A DNA stretch of 64,000 nucleotides from JAWSUT01 sp033549345 (GCA_033549345.1 JAWSUT010000001.1:1-64000); one strand, 5' to 3'. Positions 7,924 to 17,057 are shown, counted from the first letter of the stretch. Program-made: numbers and translations. Notes: generated by a model from the letters alone, not told the origin.

Positions 7924-9414
7924 CTATGAAGCGATTATCATATCCTCATCAGAGAGCCGGCAGCGAAGAAACTCACCTGAAACCTTTTCTTCATGGACAA
8001 GAATTTCTGCCAGCTCTGTAATCAGTTCTGTTTTGGCCGCCAGTTCTTCTCTGACATGGTTCTCCTGCCGGGCAATAATCTGCTGAATGACTTTATGCAG
8101 CAGGCTCCCCGGTACATCTTCCAGGGAAACAACACCCAGAGACGACATTCCGGAGGCCACAATCTGCTTAGCAGCTTCCACTGCCTGTTGAAAGTCGTTG
8201 GCCGCTCCTGTGGAGCGGTTGCCAAGAACCTGTTCTTCTGCCACCGCGCCACCAACCATAATGGCAATCTGCCCCTCGAGATATTCACATGTATAGAGGT
8301 AACTGTCCTTTTGCGGGCTTTGGCGCATATAACCCAGGGCTTTTCCCCGCGGTGTGATCGTGATTGCTGACACCGAGCCGCTCCGCTTAACCTCGCTCAT
8401 CAGCGCATGACCGATTTCATGAACGGCCACCCGCCAGAGTTCTTCCCTGTCGGGTTTGCGCTCCAGCTTTTCACCCATAATCACTTTATCAATGGCATCG
8501 TTAAAATGCTGTTGTGTCAGTTTTTGCTTTTCCTCCCGCATGGCCAGAATAGCGGCTTCATTTGCCAGGCTTTCCAGGTGCGCGCCGGAAAATCCGAATG
8601 TGTCGCGGGCAATTTTATCCAGGTCCACATCAATTTCCAACGGCTTGTTGCCGGCATGAAGTTTGAGGATTTCCTTTCTTGCTTCCATATCGGGCAAATC
8701 CACCTGAACAATGCGGTCGAAGCGGCCCGGACGGACAAGAGCATTGTCTAGCATATCGGACCGGTTTGTCGCGCCGATTAACAGTGTCCGTACGCGGTCA
8801 TCCACAGTCATGCCGTCCATTTCCACAAGCAATTGGTTCAATGTCTGGTCATATTCATGATGTGACGAATGAGACCCTCTTTTTCCGCCGAGAATTTCTA
8901 TTTCGTCAATAAAGATAATGGCACTTTTCTTTTTTTCTTTCAGGGCCGTGCTGCGGGCTTTGGAAAAGATCTGGCGTACACGCTGGGCGCCCACACCGGC
9001 GTACATTTCGATAAATTCAGACCCGCTTGCTGCCATAAAGACAGAGTCGGTATAAGCAGCTGCTGCCTTGGCAAGCAGTGTCTTACCTGTGCCCGGTGGC
9101 CCAACCAAAAGAATTCCCTTCAAAGGGCGGATTCCCATCTTTGCCACTTTCTCCGGGTGGCGAATGAAATCAAGTGCTTCCAGGAGTTCTTTTTTTGCGG
9201 TACTCTGACCGCCGATTTGATCAAACTTAACCATTCCCGGGCTTTTCTGCGACTCCATCACCGCAAAAACCTTATTTCCGCTGCGGTTACCCGCAAAGTG
9301 GTAGAGCAGGCCAAACAGGACGGCAAAAAAGATAATGGGAGCCACGTTGACCCCTTGCCAGGCCAATACGCCCATCACAGCCAATACGGCGCCAATGCCT
9401 ATTTCACGGATCAT
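7924..9414 (-). CDS. FtsH-like membrane AAA+ metalloprotease without extracytoplasmic domain
   Basis: A 496-residue protein. Two hydrophobic helices at about 5-20 and 24-42 are separated by only a few residues, so the ~70-residue outside domain of normal FtsH is absent. The AAA module has Walker A GPPGTGKT (105-112), Walker B IIFIDE (D170, E171) and the second region of homology NALVRPGRFDR. The zinc site is HEIGH (332-336) instead of HEAGH, with D407 in STGAANDF as the likely third ligand, so it should be an active protease. The tail is short (about 90 residues after D407). It overlaps the upstream gene by ATGA, so the two are translated together. Probably a second, specialised FtsH; the housekeeping copy would be elsewhere. 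Confidence 0.85.
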   Translation of the reverse strand: MIREIGIGAVLAVMGVLAWQGVNVAPIIFFAVLFGLLYHFAGNRSGNKVFAVMESQKSPGMVKFDQIGGQSTAKKELLEALDFIRHPEKVAKMGIRPLKGILLVGPPGTGKTLLAKAAAAYTDSVFMAASGSEFIEMYAGVGAQRVRQIFSKARSTALKEKKKSAIIFIDEIEILGGKRGSHSSHHEYDQTLNQLLVEMDGMTVDDRVRTLLIGATNRSDMLDNALVRPGRFDRIVQVDLPDMEARKEILKLHAGNKPLEIDVDLDKIARDTFGFSGAHLESLANEAAILAMREEKQKLTQQHFNDAIDKVIMGEKLERKPDREELWRVAVHEIGHALMSEVKRSGSVSAITITPRGKALGYMRQSPQKDSYLYTCEYLEGQIAIMVGGAVAEEQVLGNRSTGAANDFQQAVEAAKQIVASGMSSLGVVSLEDVPGSLLHKVIQQIIARQENHVREELAAKTELITELAEILVHEEKVSGEFLRCRLSDEDMIIAS

Positions 9415-9944
9415 ACGTGTTCACCATCCTTCCCCTGCTTCTCCCGTTTGACGATTTCATAAAGGTAAGCATCACCATCACGGATCTGCAGGTAAATATT
9501 CTCACTGTCTACAAATACCTTATGGTCACTGATTCCCATACTCTTTAAGGTGTCTTTGACCTGACTGCCCATCTCCGTAAAGTTTCCCCTGTGCTCCCCC
9601 TCGTAGAGGCTCAGGTGCACAGCAACAAAAGCGGCTTCCAAGGCCTGATTCCGCTCGTCAACAATCTCGAGGCGGTACCGTTTCTGACCCAAAAGCCGAT
9701 TAATCTCTTCGTTTAGTTCACGGTGGGTTATAGCCAGATCGTCTACATATTCCAGGGAAACCACCACGACCTGTGTGTTATCTTCCTGCTGCAGTTCAAC
9801 GGTTTTCACCGGCTCCAGTTCGCTGATGCGCTTAAACAGCGGTTCGTTTACCAACTGTCTTTGCCGCAGGTACACTGCACCCACAGACAGCGCAAGAGTC
9901 AGAATAAACGCCAGCACTGCAACCGGCCACTTGAAGTTTTTCAT
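9411..9944 (-). CDS. Single-pass membrane protein coupled to the FtsH-like protease
   Basis: 177 residues: an N-terminal membrane helix at about 5-25 without a signal cleavage site or lipobox, then ~150 mostly hydrophilic residues that should face outside, with alternating strand-like and helical stretches (QVVVVSLEYVDD, YRLEIVDERN, AAFVAVHLSLYEG, IYLQIRDGDAYLYEIV). I recognise no family. AAAGGGCG precedes the ATG at 9944; the open frame continues upstream without a site. Its stop overlaps the start of the protease (ATGA). Because the protease lacks an outside domain, this protein is a candidate partner or adaptor. Confidence 0.7.
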   Translation of the reverse strand: MKNFKWPVAVLAFILTLALSVGAVYLRQRQLVNEPLFKRISELEPVKTVELQQEDNTQVVVVSLEYVDDLAITHRELNEEINRLLGQKRYRLEIVDERNQALEAAFVAVHLSLYEGEHRGNFTEMGSQVKDTLKSMGISDHKVFVDSENIYLQIRDGDAYLYEIVKREKQGKDGEHV

Positions 9945-9984
9945 TATATCGCCCTTTCTAGCGCAGACGCAGTTTACATAAGTA

Positions 9985-10013
9985 ATTATAACATACGCCA
10001 AAGGCGAATCCAA
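9985..10013 (-). promoter_or_regulatory. SigA-type promoter for the FtsH-like operon
   Basis: TTGGAT (10008-10013), 17 bases, TATAAT (9985-9990), all on the minus strand, about 40 bases before the ATG at 9944. Confidence 0.75.
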
Positions 10014-10047
10014 CTGGAAAAACTACCAACCTACCGGCAAAAAACCA

Positions 10048-10080
10048 AAAAACAAAAGAAGCAGCGAACCTGTCGCTGCC
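10048..10080 (-). terminator. Terminator after rimO
   Basis: GCAGCGA/TCGCTGC stem with a five-base loop followed on the minus strand by a long T-rich run; it lies seven bases past the rimO stop. Confidence 0.85.
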
Positions 10081-10087
10081 TCAGTAT

Positions 10088-11416
10088 CTATTTGATTCTC
10101 TCAGCCAATAAATCATAGCCGTTATAGCCTGTGATGCGGGCCGGGAAGAAATCACCGTTTTGGGCGTCTGTGTCTGCAATGCGGATGTATCCGTCAACTT
10201 CAGGCGCCTGCATATACGACCTGGCCAAAACAATGCTGCCGTCCTGGGCCGAGCGTCCGTCTACCATCACATCCATAACCGAGCCGATAAACTTGTTTTG
10301 TTTTTCCGTGATAATCCGGCTTTGTACCGCAATCGCCCGTTCGACGCGCTGCTGTTTGGTTTCGGCGGCAACCTGGTCTTTAAAACCGGCTGCCGGTGTA
10401 CCTTCTTCCCGGGAATAAGCAAAAAAGCCCACACGATCAAGCCTTGCTTCCTGTAAAAAAGCAAGCAGCTCGGCAAAATCGCCCTCTCCCTCGCCGGGAA
10501 AGCCCACAATAAATGAGGACCGAAGCACAATATTGGGAATCTCGAGACGCAGCTCCGCCAGCAAAGTGAGAATCTGCCGGGCTGTGAACTTTCTGCCCAT
10601 CCGTCTGAGAATATTATCGGCTCCGTGCTGCAGCGGCAGGTCCAAATAATTACAGACTTTCTCTTCCCGGGCAACTGCGCTGATAATCCGTTCATCCAGC
10701 CGCTCAGGGTAAGCATAAAGCAGGCGGATCCAACGGATGCCGTCGATACGTGCCAGACTGTGCAAAAGCGCGGGAAGCTCGAGGTGTCCGGACCGGTCAA
10801 GGCCAAAGAGGGTGATATCCTGAGCGACCAGATTTAACTCCCTTACACCGCGCGCCGCAAGCTGCTCCGCTTCTCTGAGGACAGCACTGCCGTCCCGGCT
10901 GCGGTACGGCCCCCGAATGGCGGGAATAGCGCAATACGTACAGCGGTTATCACAGCCTTCCGCAATTTTCAGGTACGCGGTGTGGGACGGCGTGGCCAAC
11001 AGCCGCGGGGCATCCTCAACTGCGGCATACTCCCCTTGGGTCAGAACCACCGTTTCACCGGACAGTCCCCGGCGGATAGCCTCCGGCGCACCGTGTACAT
11101 CATTGGTGCCAAAGAGACCGTCAAGCTCGGGAATTTCCCTGAGCAGCTCCTCTCCGTAGCGCTGCGCCATACATCCTGCGGCTAAAAGCAACCGGCAGTT
11201 TTTGTCTTTGAACTGTGCCATTTCCAGAATCCTGGCAATGGATTCCTCTTTGGCTGTCTCAATAAAGCCGCATGTATTGATAATAATTACATCCGCTTCC
11301 CCGGGGCTATTGGTAAGCGTGAATCCTTCTTCATTGAGCAAACCCAACATTGTTTCGCTGTCCACGAGATTCTTGGCACAGCCGAGTGAAACCAAAGATA
11401 CTTTAATTTCCTGCAT
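10088..11416 (-). CDS. rimO: Ribosomal protein S12 methylthiotransferase RimO
   Basis: RimO is a radical-SAM enzyme that methylthiolates Asp89 of ribosomal protein S12. The N-terminal MTTase domain binds one cluster through Cys in SLGCAKN, NTCGF and AAGCMAQ; the radical-SAM cluster is bound by CDNRCTYC; a C-terminal TRAM domain follows (GSVMDVMVDG...). LGCAKNLVDSE and the P-rich DLPLQHGADNILRRMGR are typical of RimO rather than MiaB. The ATG at 11416 is six bases after GGGGGAT; this gives 442 residues. It is a single-gene transcript with its own promoter and terminator. Confidence 0.95.
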   Translation of the reverse strand: MQEIKVSLVSLGCAKNLVDSETMLGLLNEEGFTLTNSPGEADVIIINTCGFIETAKEESIARILEMAQFKDKNCRLLLAAGCMAQRYGEELLREIPELDGLFGTNDVHGAPEAIRRGLSGETVVLTQGEYAAVEDAPRLLATPSHTAYLKIAEGCDNRCTYCAIPAIRGPYRSRDGSAVLREAEQLAARGVRELNLVAQDITLFGLDRSGHLELPALLHSLARIDGIRWIRLLYAYPERLDERIISAVAREEKVCNYLDLPLQHGADNILRRMGRKFTARQILTLLAELRLEIPNIVLRSSFIVGFPGEGEGDFAELLAFLQEARLDRVGFFAYSREEGTPAAGFKDQVAAETKQQRVERAIAVQSRIITEKQNKFIGSVMDVMVDGRSAQDGSIVLARSYMQAPEVDGYIRIADTDAQNGDFFPARITGYNGYDLLAERIK

Positions 11417-11452
11417 ATCCATCCCCCGGCTCTGTACTGCAAAATTAAACCC

Positions 11453-11481
11453 ATTATACAACCGAGAGGCAAAGGAATCAA
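11453..11481 (-). promoter_or_regulatory. rimO: SigA-type promoter for rimO
   Basis: TTGATT (11476-11481), 17-base spacer, TATAAT (11453-11458) on the minus strand, 37 bases before the start codon. Confidence 0.8.
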
Positions 11482-11541
11482 CCTCGCAGTACCTGCGATG
11501 TGTGGAACCAGGCTTTTATTGTACACTTTCTATGGTAATAA

Positions 11542-11565
11542 AAAATCCGGGTTATACCGGATTTT
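11542..11565 (-). terminator. Terminator overlapping the VWA gene stop
   Basis: AAAATCCGG/CCGGATTTT stem with a six-base loop and T run on the minus strand. The stem begins inside the stop codon of the VWA gene. Confidence 0.85.
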
Positions 11566-12430
11566 AGTGAATATCGGTTTTCACACGCGACTTTTCTCTG
11601 CGTGTAATGGCGGCAATTTCCCGGTGATCCAGATCATCCACAATATAGAGTGAGGCATCGGAGGATTTGGCCATCTTTTCCAGAAAGCGCCGCTGCGGCT
11701 CCAGGCCTATGCAGATAAAGTTAATTCCATTTTTTTTAACCAGGCAGCCGGCATCCAGTGCATCCTGATAGACGTCCTGACCGCCGCTGGCCCAGGTTGG
11801 CAGTCCGTCGGTAATCAGGATGAGCAGGTGTTTTTTTCCCCGCCTTTTTGCCAGATAGGTTACGGCGGAGCGAATTCCGTCGCCCAGCGGTGTTAGCCCT
11901 GCTGCACTCATAGCGGCCAGGCCGCGGCGAACCATTTCATGATTTCGCGTGGAGCGGACTTTGATGCCCACGTCACCTTCCTGAAATGTCACCAAAGACA
12001 ACGGTTCATGCATCTGCCGCACAAGATTGTCGGCCAGCGCTTTAACTTCCCTGATACGTTTGCCGTTCATGCTTCCGCTGGTATCCACAAGCAGGCAGAC
12101 TTCCAGTGGCGGCGCCCCCGACTCGTTTAGCATTCTCAGGTCTTTGGCTGCAACAAAGTGCGTTTCACCTGTGCGCAAACGCCTCTGTGCCGCAGAGATC
12201 ACAGTCTCGGCCACAGCCAATGTACCGTTATAGTCGTGTATTCTTGGCTTTGGTTCCCGTAAAAGTATGGCACCTTCGTTTTCCTTTCCGCGACGAACGC
12301 AGCGGTAATGAAAGCGCTGAAAACACTTTTCTTCAGGAAGCTGTTGGAGTCTGCGGATTTCCCTTTCAACAGCGTCTGCCTGGCATACCGGCTCAACAGG
12401 GTAGCCTGGTGTCACTGCCGGTACGGCCAC
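11564..12430 (-). CDS. VWA-domain protein, BchD/CobT-like chelatase partner
   Basis: 288 residues. A basic N-terminal part with Cys and Arg-rich stretches (1-105) precedes a von Willebrand A domain with a complete MIDAS site: DTSGS (116-120), a central Thr in GLTPLGDG and Asp in LITDGLPTW. This corresponds to the C-terminal half of magnesium-chelatase subunit BchD/ChlD (REKSRVKTDIH tail resembles it), without the AAA domain and acidic linker of BchD. GTG start 14 bases after the AAA gene. The pair probably forms an ATP-driven complex acting on a metal-inserting or other partner that is not in this window. Confidence 0.8.
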   Translation of the reverse strand: MAVPAVTPGYPVEPVCQADAVEREIRRLQQLPEEKCFQRFHYRCVRRGKENEGAILLREPKPRIHDYNGTLAVAETVISAAQRRLRTGETHFVAAKDLRMLNESGAPPLEVCLLVDTSGSMNGKRIREVKALADNLVRQMHEPLSLVTFQEGDVGIKVRSTRNHEMVRRGLAAMSAAGLTPLGDGIRSAVTYLAKRRGKKHLLILITDGLPTWASGGQDVYQDALDAGCLVKKNGINFICIGLEPQRRFLEKMAKSSDASLYIVDDLDHREIAAITRREKSRVKTDIH

Positions 12431-12444
12431 CAGCTTCTTTGCTG

Positions 12445-13689
12445 TTACTTTACCTGTCTGCTGCCGGTCTCCTCCGGATGTTTCAGGCCGGGTTTCGTTT
12501 TTTTTTCCGCAGAGGGATCACCGCCCGCTTTGGTCAGGTCAGCGGTCTGAACAGCGACTTTTTTGCCGACACCTGACTTTTGCTGCCGTGTGAGGCGCTG
12601 CCAGAGCCCGCGCCAGAGAGCAGGGTAACGGTAAGGCAGCTTGTCCTTTGTCAGGCCTTTGATATTGGCCGGCGGAGTCTTTTCCAGGCGCCGTTTACCG
12701 GCTTGGGCTGCCTGGTGCATCGCTTCCGTAATTTCCAGTAGCTTCGGGGCTTCTACACGATGCCGCAGCGCCGCAGGCAGGACGGCAGCCAAATCGGAGA
12801 AATCTGCCGTATTTTTTCCCTGCCCGACAGCGTGGAGCAAAGCCCCCAGCCTGGCAGCCTGGATACCGCGGATGCTTTCCAGGCGAAAGCGAATATAGAG
12901 CTGGCTCAAAAATTCTTCCACAGAGTCTTCCAGTATGACAGAATTAAAATCTTTAATGCAGGGCACTGCATAACTTATATTTTCCTGCTGAAGGTCCGCC
13001 GCATTCATAATCGCTCTTACCGTTTCACAATCCTGAGGCCGCTCGATTCTGACCACAAAGTCAAAGCGGTCCGCCAATTGCCTGCGTATTTCCTGAAGCG
13101 GCCCCGGTTCTTCATCCGGATTCGAGGCGGCCCAGACACTGACATTTAAAGGCATTTCCACAGTCGGCAGGCCTGTTTCTTCTATCTGCACACGTCCCGG
13201 TTTTGTCCCCATGGCATCAAGCAGCACATCAACCAGAGCGGGTGATGTGTCGGCAAGCCGGTTAATTTCGTCGACAAAGACAATACCGCGATTGGCCCGG
13301 GGCAGTGTCCCCGGCAAAAGGGCAGCAGCCGGGCTGTCAACAGATGTTAACTTCTCCAGGTCAATACTGCCAATCACAGTCCCGACCTTGGCAGAATGTG
13401 AAATTTCCAAAAACGGCATATCTCCTGTTTCCGTTTTACAATCAACTGAGCCCGAGTGATCCGGGCAGTGAGGTCCTTGGGGTTTGCAGTTGTAGATACA
13501 CCCTCTGACTTTTTTAATTTCTGGCAGCCTGCTTTTTGCTGCCCGAATCAATGTTGTCTTACCGGTGCCGCGAACACCCTCCACATGAAAATGGACGGGA
13601 ATTTCCAGATTTGCCGCCAGTATACCTATATCTATAAACCGTTTCAGTTCTTCATTGCCGGTATGGAAAATCACATTGTTCCAGTGCAT
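12445..13689 (-). CDS. AAA+ ATPase, magnesium-chelatase ChlI/BchI-like
   Basis: 414 residues. Walker A GVRGTGKT (38-45), Walker B IVFVDEINRL, and the sequence GTVIGSIDLEKL...PGTLPRANRGIVFVDE follow the BchI/MoxR branch of AAA+ proteins. Between Walker A and B it keeps four Cys (64, 68, 75, 84 in GCIYNCKP...HCPDH...DC), matching the cysteine-containing insertion of BchI proteins. The last ~90 residues are basic and low in complexity. The ATG at 13689 is four bases after AGGAGGG. No porphyrin-chelatase large subunit (BchH/CobN) or tetrapyrrole gene is adjacent, so the substrate is unknown. Confidence 0.82.
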   Translation of the reverse strand: MHWNNVIFHTGNEELKRFIDIGILAANLEIPVHFHVEGVRGTGKTTLIRAAKSRLPEIKKVRGCIYNCKPQGPHCPDHSGSVDCKTETGDMPFLEISHSAKVGTVIGSIDLEKLTSVDSPAAALLPGTLPRANRGIVFVDEINRLADTSPALVDVLLDAMGTKPGRVQIEETGLPTVEMPLNVSVWAASNPDEEPGPLQEIRRQLADRFDFVVRIERPQDCETVRAIMNAADLQQENISYAVPCIKDFNSVILEDSVEEFLSQLYIRFRLESIRGIQAARLGALLHAVGQGKNTADFSDLAAVLPAALRHRVEAPKLLEITEAMHQAAQAGKRRLEKTPPANIKGLTKDKLPYRYPALWRGLWQRLTRQQKSGVGKKVAVQTADLTKAGGDPSAEKKTKPGLKHPEETGSRQVK

Positions 13690-13786
13690 TGAGCCCTCCT
13701 GCATGTTCGTTCTGTGTCATACTCACCTGATCCGACACAATTTGTACTAGTTTTACCTAAACGACCCCGATTCAATTCTTTTTCAC

Positions 13787-13816
13787 TAAAAAAACACGCC
13801 TCGCGGCGTGTTTTTG
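13787..13816 (-). terminator. Terminator after the RodZ-like gene
   Basis: AAAACACGCC/GGCGTGTTTT stem with a GCGA tetraloop and seven T's on the minus strand, 28 bases past the stop. Confidence 0.9.
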
Positions 13817-13843
13817 TACGGATGTTTCATTTGTACAGCTCAA

Positions 13844-14683
13844 CTATTCGGATTCGGCGCTGACAATGTCCATTGTATATATCTCCATTGTATAGGCTCT
13901 CTCTCTGTCGGGGAGCAAAACAGAAACTCCGTTCACATTCATTGTAACACCCGGTGGGTTACCCAGGCGGATGCTTGCGTTCTCGTTAAAGGTGAGCGTA
14001 TGTTTCTCTGAAGGGTCGAAAGTGTCTGAATAATAGGGCGTTGTATCTGTTTCCATCCCAACCCAGCAGCGTTGTGTAAACGACAGTTCCACTTCAACTG
14101 TTTCTGCATTATAAACTAAATAGACAATTCCGTCCTGGTCTGCATCCCTCTCCACACGCACCTCTGCCGGTTGAGGGTCGGGTATAACCGGTGTTTCGGC
14201 GGCGGGTGGGTCTTCGGCCTGATTGTCATCAGTGGCAGGAGGCACGTCAACGGCCGGCACACTTTCCTGATTCAGTACGCCGATTACGGCGCTCATGCCG
14301 AAGACAAGCAGAGCAATGACGAGAACCAGCAGGACAAACCGACTGGTATTGAATCGTTTGCGGGAGCGGTACACTTTCACAGCAGGTGGAGCCGGTGCCG
14401 GTTTGGCAGTGGGCTCAGATGTGGATTTTGTTTTTACTATCTCTTCTTTTTCTCCTTGTGCGTTTTTATACCTGGCAATCAGGGGCTCGGCATCCAGGTC
14501 CAGCTCACCCGCAACCTTGCGCAGCGCGCCTTTAAGATAGACTTCTCCGGGAAATACGTTAAAGTCACCTTCTTCCAGTGCGCGCAGATATTTTTTGGCA
14601 ATCATGGTTCTGCCGGAGATTGTTTCCAGTGTAAGACCTTTTTCTTCCCTGGCCTGCTTTAGTTCCTGACCGATTTCCTGCAT
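13844..14683 (-). CDS. RodZ/YmfM-like HTH membrane protein
   Basis: 279 residues. The N-terminal HTH_25 domain (about 1-70: IGQELKQAREEKGLTLETIS, YLRALEEGDFNVFPGEVYLKG) is that of RodZ/YmfM, which links MreB filaments to the membrane. A basic linker, one membrane helix (115-136), a Pro/Ala/Asp-rich spacer and an outside DUF4115 beta domain (VELSFTQRCWVGMETD..., ASIRLGNPPGVTMNVNG) follow. The ATG at 14683 is behind GGGGTGAG; the frame is open to 14728, inside the end of ftsK. In Bacillus ymfM also lies downstream of the spoIIIE region, in line with this position. Confidence 0.88.
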   Translation of the reverse strand: MQEIGQELKQAREEKGLTLETISGRTMIAKKYLRALEEGDFNVFPGEVYLKGALRKVAGELDLDAEPLIARYKNAQGEKEEIVKTKSTSEPTAKPAPAPPAVKVYRSRKRFNTSRFVLLVLVIALLVFGMSAVIGVLNQESVPAVDVPPATDDNQAEDPPAAETPVIPDPQPAEVRVERDADQDGIVYLVYNAETVEVELSFTQRCWVGMETDTTPYYSDTFDPSEKHTLTFNENASIRLGNPPGVTMNVNGVSVLLPDRERAYTMEIYTMDIVSAESE

Positions 14684-14702
14684 ACGCTCACCCCGTTTCG
14701 TT

Positions 14703-17057
14703 TTAATCGGGTTCGGATTCTCCTTCAAACAGCAGCGTTCTAACCTGGTCGGGAGTGATCATAACTTCCCGTGCTTTACTCCCTTCAAACCTGCCGACAA
14801 ATCCCCGCCTTTCCATATCATCAATCAGGCGGGCCGCCCGCGTGTAGCCGATACGCAGACGTCTTTGCAATAGGGAAATAGAGGCTGTTTCCGCCTCCGC
14901 CACCAACATGACGGCTTCAGCAAAAAGTTCGTCCTCCTCATAAAACGTATCTTCCTCTTCTTCTTCGGGCATCAGCTGCTCGGCAAACTGCGGCTCTCCC
15001 TGATTTTTTATATACTCGAGCAGGTCTGCCAGTTCACGCTCATTAAGAAACGCCCCCTGAATTCTGAATGGTTTGGACGTTCCAATGGGATGAAACAAAG
15101 CGTCGCCGCGTCCCAGCAGTTTTTCAGCACCGCCCATATCCAGGATTGTGCGGGAGTCGACCTGTGAAGAAACGGCAAAAGCAATTCGTGAGGTAATATT
15201 AGCCTTAATTACACCGGTAATTACATCCACTGACGGGCGCTGCGTGGCAATAACAAGATGAATGCCGGCGGCGCGTGACATTTGTGCCAGCCGGGCAATG
15301 GAGTCTTCGACATCTGCGGCTGCCACCATCATTAAATCAGCCAACTCGTCGATAATCACCACAATATAGGGCAGAAGTTCCTGCTCCTCATTTTGCTGCC
15401 GTTTTCGCTCATTGAAGGCGTTAATGTCCCGGACGCTTTCCCGCGCAAACAGTTCATAACGCCGCGCCATTTCCTTGAGCATATTCTTTAGCGCGATGGA
15501 TGCTTTTTTTGCTTCGGTGACAACCGGCATCAACAGATGTGGTATTCCGTTGAATGTATTCAGCTCGACCACCTTGGGGTCAATCATGACAAACTTAACC
15601 TCTTCGGGGCGTGCTTTAAACAGAATACTGGCAATGAGGATATTGATACAGACACTTTTACCTGAACCGGTGGACCCGGCTATTAAAAGATGCGGCATTT
15701 TTTTTAAATCGGCCAGGATTGTGTTGCCGGTAATATCCTTTCCCAGCGCAATGGTCAGTGAGGATGTGGCATTCTGAAACGGCTTGTCCTCCAGCACTTC
15801 ACGAAGATAAACGGGTGCAATGACTTTATTGGGTACTTCGATGCCGATTGCCGCTTTTCCCGGAATAGGCGCTTCAATCCTTACATCGCTTGCCGCCAGG
15901 TTTAAAGCCAGGTCATCGGACAAAGAAACAATTTTACTGACCTTGACACCGGGAGCCGGTTGCAGTTCAAAACGGGTAACAGTGGGTCCGGTCTGAGCAT
16001 CTGTGACCCGGGCGCTAACACCGAAACTCTCCAGCGTCCGCTCAAGTATTTTTGCCCGGTCTGCAATATTCTTCTGAAGTTGGCCGTCTTTATGTTTGGG
16101 TAGTTTTGAAAGCAGCGAGATAGGCGGTAGTGTATAGTTACCCTGAGACGACTCAAATGAAATGTTGGGATTATTGTCCCGCACCTCAACGATTAAGGGA
16201 TTGTCATCATTGGTAACCGGTTTTGTTTCAGCCACCGGTACCGTTCCCGTATTTTCTTTGCGCACCGGGTCAGACTCCCTCTGGGGAAACGGAATCACAG
16301 GCGCCAGCGCGGGCGATTCTGCAGGATGGGGATCCCCGGGCAGAAGAGCCGGACTCTCCTCCTCCGGGGTGGCTTTTGACTTTTTGCTTTTCTGTGACTT
16401 TTTTTCCTTGGCGGGTTCAGGCATTTCGTCATCGATACCGTCTTCCGTTTCAGTGGCAAAGATAAATTTCAGAAACGAAAAAACCGACTTTGCGCTATGG
16501 CCTGTCCTGCGCGAACACAAAGCAACACAGCGACCGGCAGTATTGAAAAGCTGGGTTAGGGAAATATTGGTTATCAGCAGGAAAGATATGATAATCATTG
16601 CGGCCAGAATGATGTTTGTGCCGATATCGCGAAAAAGAAAGTAGAGAAGTACCGACATCAGCGCTCCGATGAGGCCTCCACCCTGCTGCTGGAAGCCAAG
16701 CGTAAAGCTTGCCCGATAGATCCCTGTATCCGCCACCAAATCTGTTTGTTCCATCATGGCCTGCATATGTGCATATATCAGCAATACCAGAAAAAGCATC
16801 ACCAGTCCCACAAGGCGCTGTCCCCTGTTTGACAGTTTCCACGGCAGAATCGCCTGAAGACTGTAGGCCACTAAAACGGCAGGCAAAAGAATCGCCATAT
16901 CACCTGTCAGCACGCGCAGCACATTATTGATAAAGATACCCACTTCTCCTGTCTGCTGCGGTAGAACCAGTGCAGCAAGTCCCAGAGCGGCAAATGCCAG
17001 GATAAATATCGCTTTAACCTGTTGTCTGATTTCATCTCTCATATCGTGAACAGCCAT
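14703..17057 (-). CDS. ftsK: FtsK/SpoIIIE DNA translocase
   Basis: 784 residues. Four or five membrane helices between about 14 and 168, a charged linker rich in Lys, Glu and Pro (205-300), then the alpha/beta motor with Walker A GSTGSGKS (461-468), Walker B IVVIIDELADLMM and the RecA-like core (TQRPSVDVITGVIKANITSRIAFAVSS is its usual landmark). The last 70 residues are the winged-helix gamma domain that reads KOPS/SRS sites (RRLRIGYTRAARLIDDME). It pumps chromosomal DNA through the division or sporulation septum. The neighbourhood matches the Bacillus spoIIIE locus (YlzJ, TepA, RNase J nearby). ATG with GGGGTG upstream. Confidence 0.95.
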   Translation of the reverse strand: MAVHDMRDEIRQQVKAIFILAFAALGLAALVLPQQTGEVGIFINNVLRVLTGDMAILLPAVLVAYSLQAILPWKLSNRGQRLVGLVMLFLVLLIYAHMQAMMEQTDLVADTGIYRASFTLGFQQQGGGLIGALMSVLLYFLFRDIGTNIILAAMIIISFLLITNISLTQLFNTAGRCVALCSRRTGHSAKSVFSFLKFIFATETEDGIDDEMPEPAKEKKSQKSKKSKATPEEESPALLPGDPHPAESPALAPVIPFPQRESDPVRKENTGTVPVAETKPVTNDDNPLIVEVRDNNPNISFESSQGNYTLPPISLLSKLPKHKDGQLQKNIADRAKILERTLESFGVSARVTDAQTGPTVTRFELQPAPGVKVSKIVSLSDDLALNLAASDVRIEAPIPGKAAIGIEVPNKVIAPVYLREVLEDKPFQNATSSLTIALGKDITGNTILADLKKMPHLLIAGSTGSGKSVCINILIASILFKARPEEVKFVMIDPKVVELNTFNGIPHLLMPVVTEAKKASIALKNMLKEMARRYELFARESVRDINAFNERKRQQNEEQELLPYIVVIIDELADLMMVAAADVEDSIARLAQMSRAAGIHLVIATQRPSVDVITGVIKANITSRIAFAVSSQVDSRTILDMGGAEKLLGRGDALFHPIGTSKPFRIQGAFLNERELADLLEYIKNQGEPQFAEQLMPEEEEEDTFYEEDELFAEAVMLVAEAETASISLLQRRLRIGYTRAARLIDDMERRGFVGRFEGSKAREVMITPDQVRTLLFEGESEPD

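Noticed and set aside
13713..13739. TGTGTC/GACACA inverted repeat before the AAA gene
   Set aside because: Arms are only six bases with a 15-base gap; could easily be chance and no promoter is clear next to it.
16162..16644. Plus-strand open frame inside ftsK
   Set aside because: Antisense to the charged linker of FtsK; low complexity (Ser/Gly-rich) and no ribosome-binding site.
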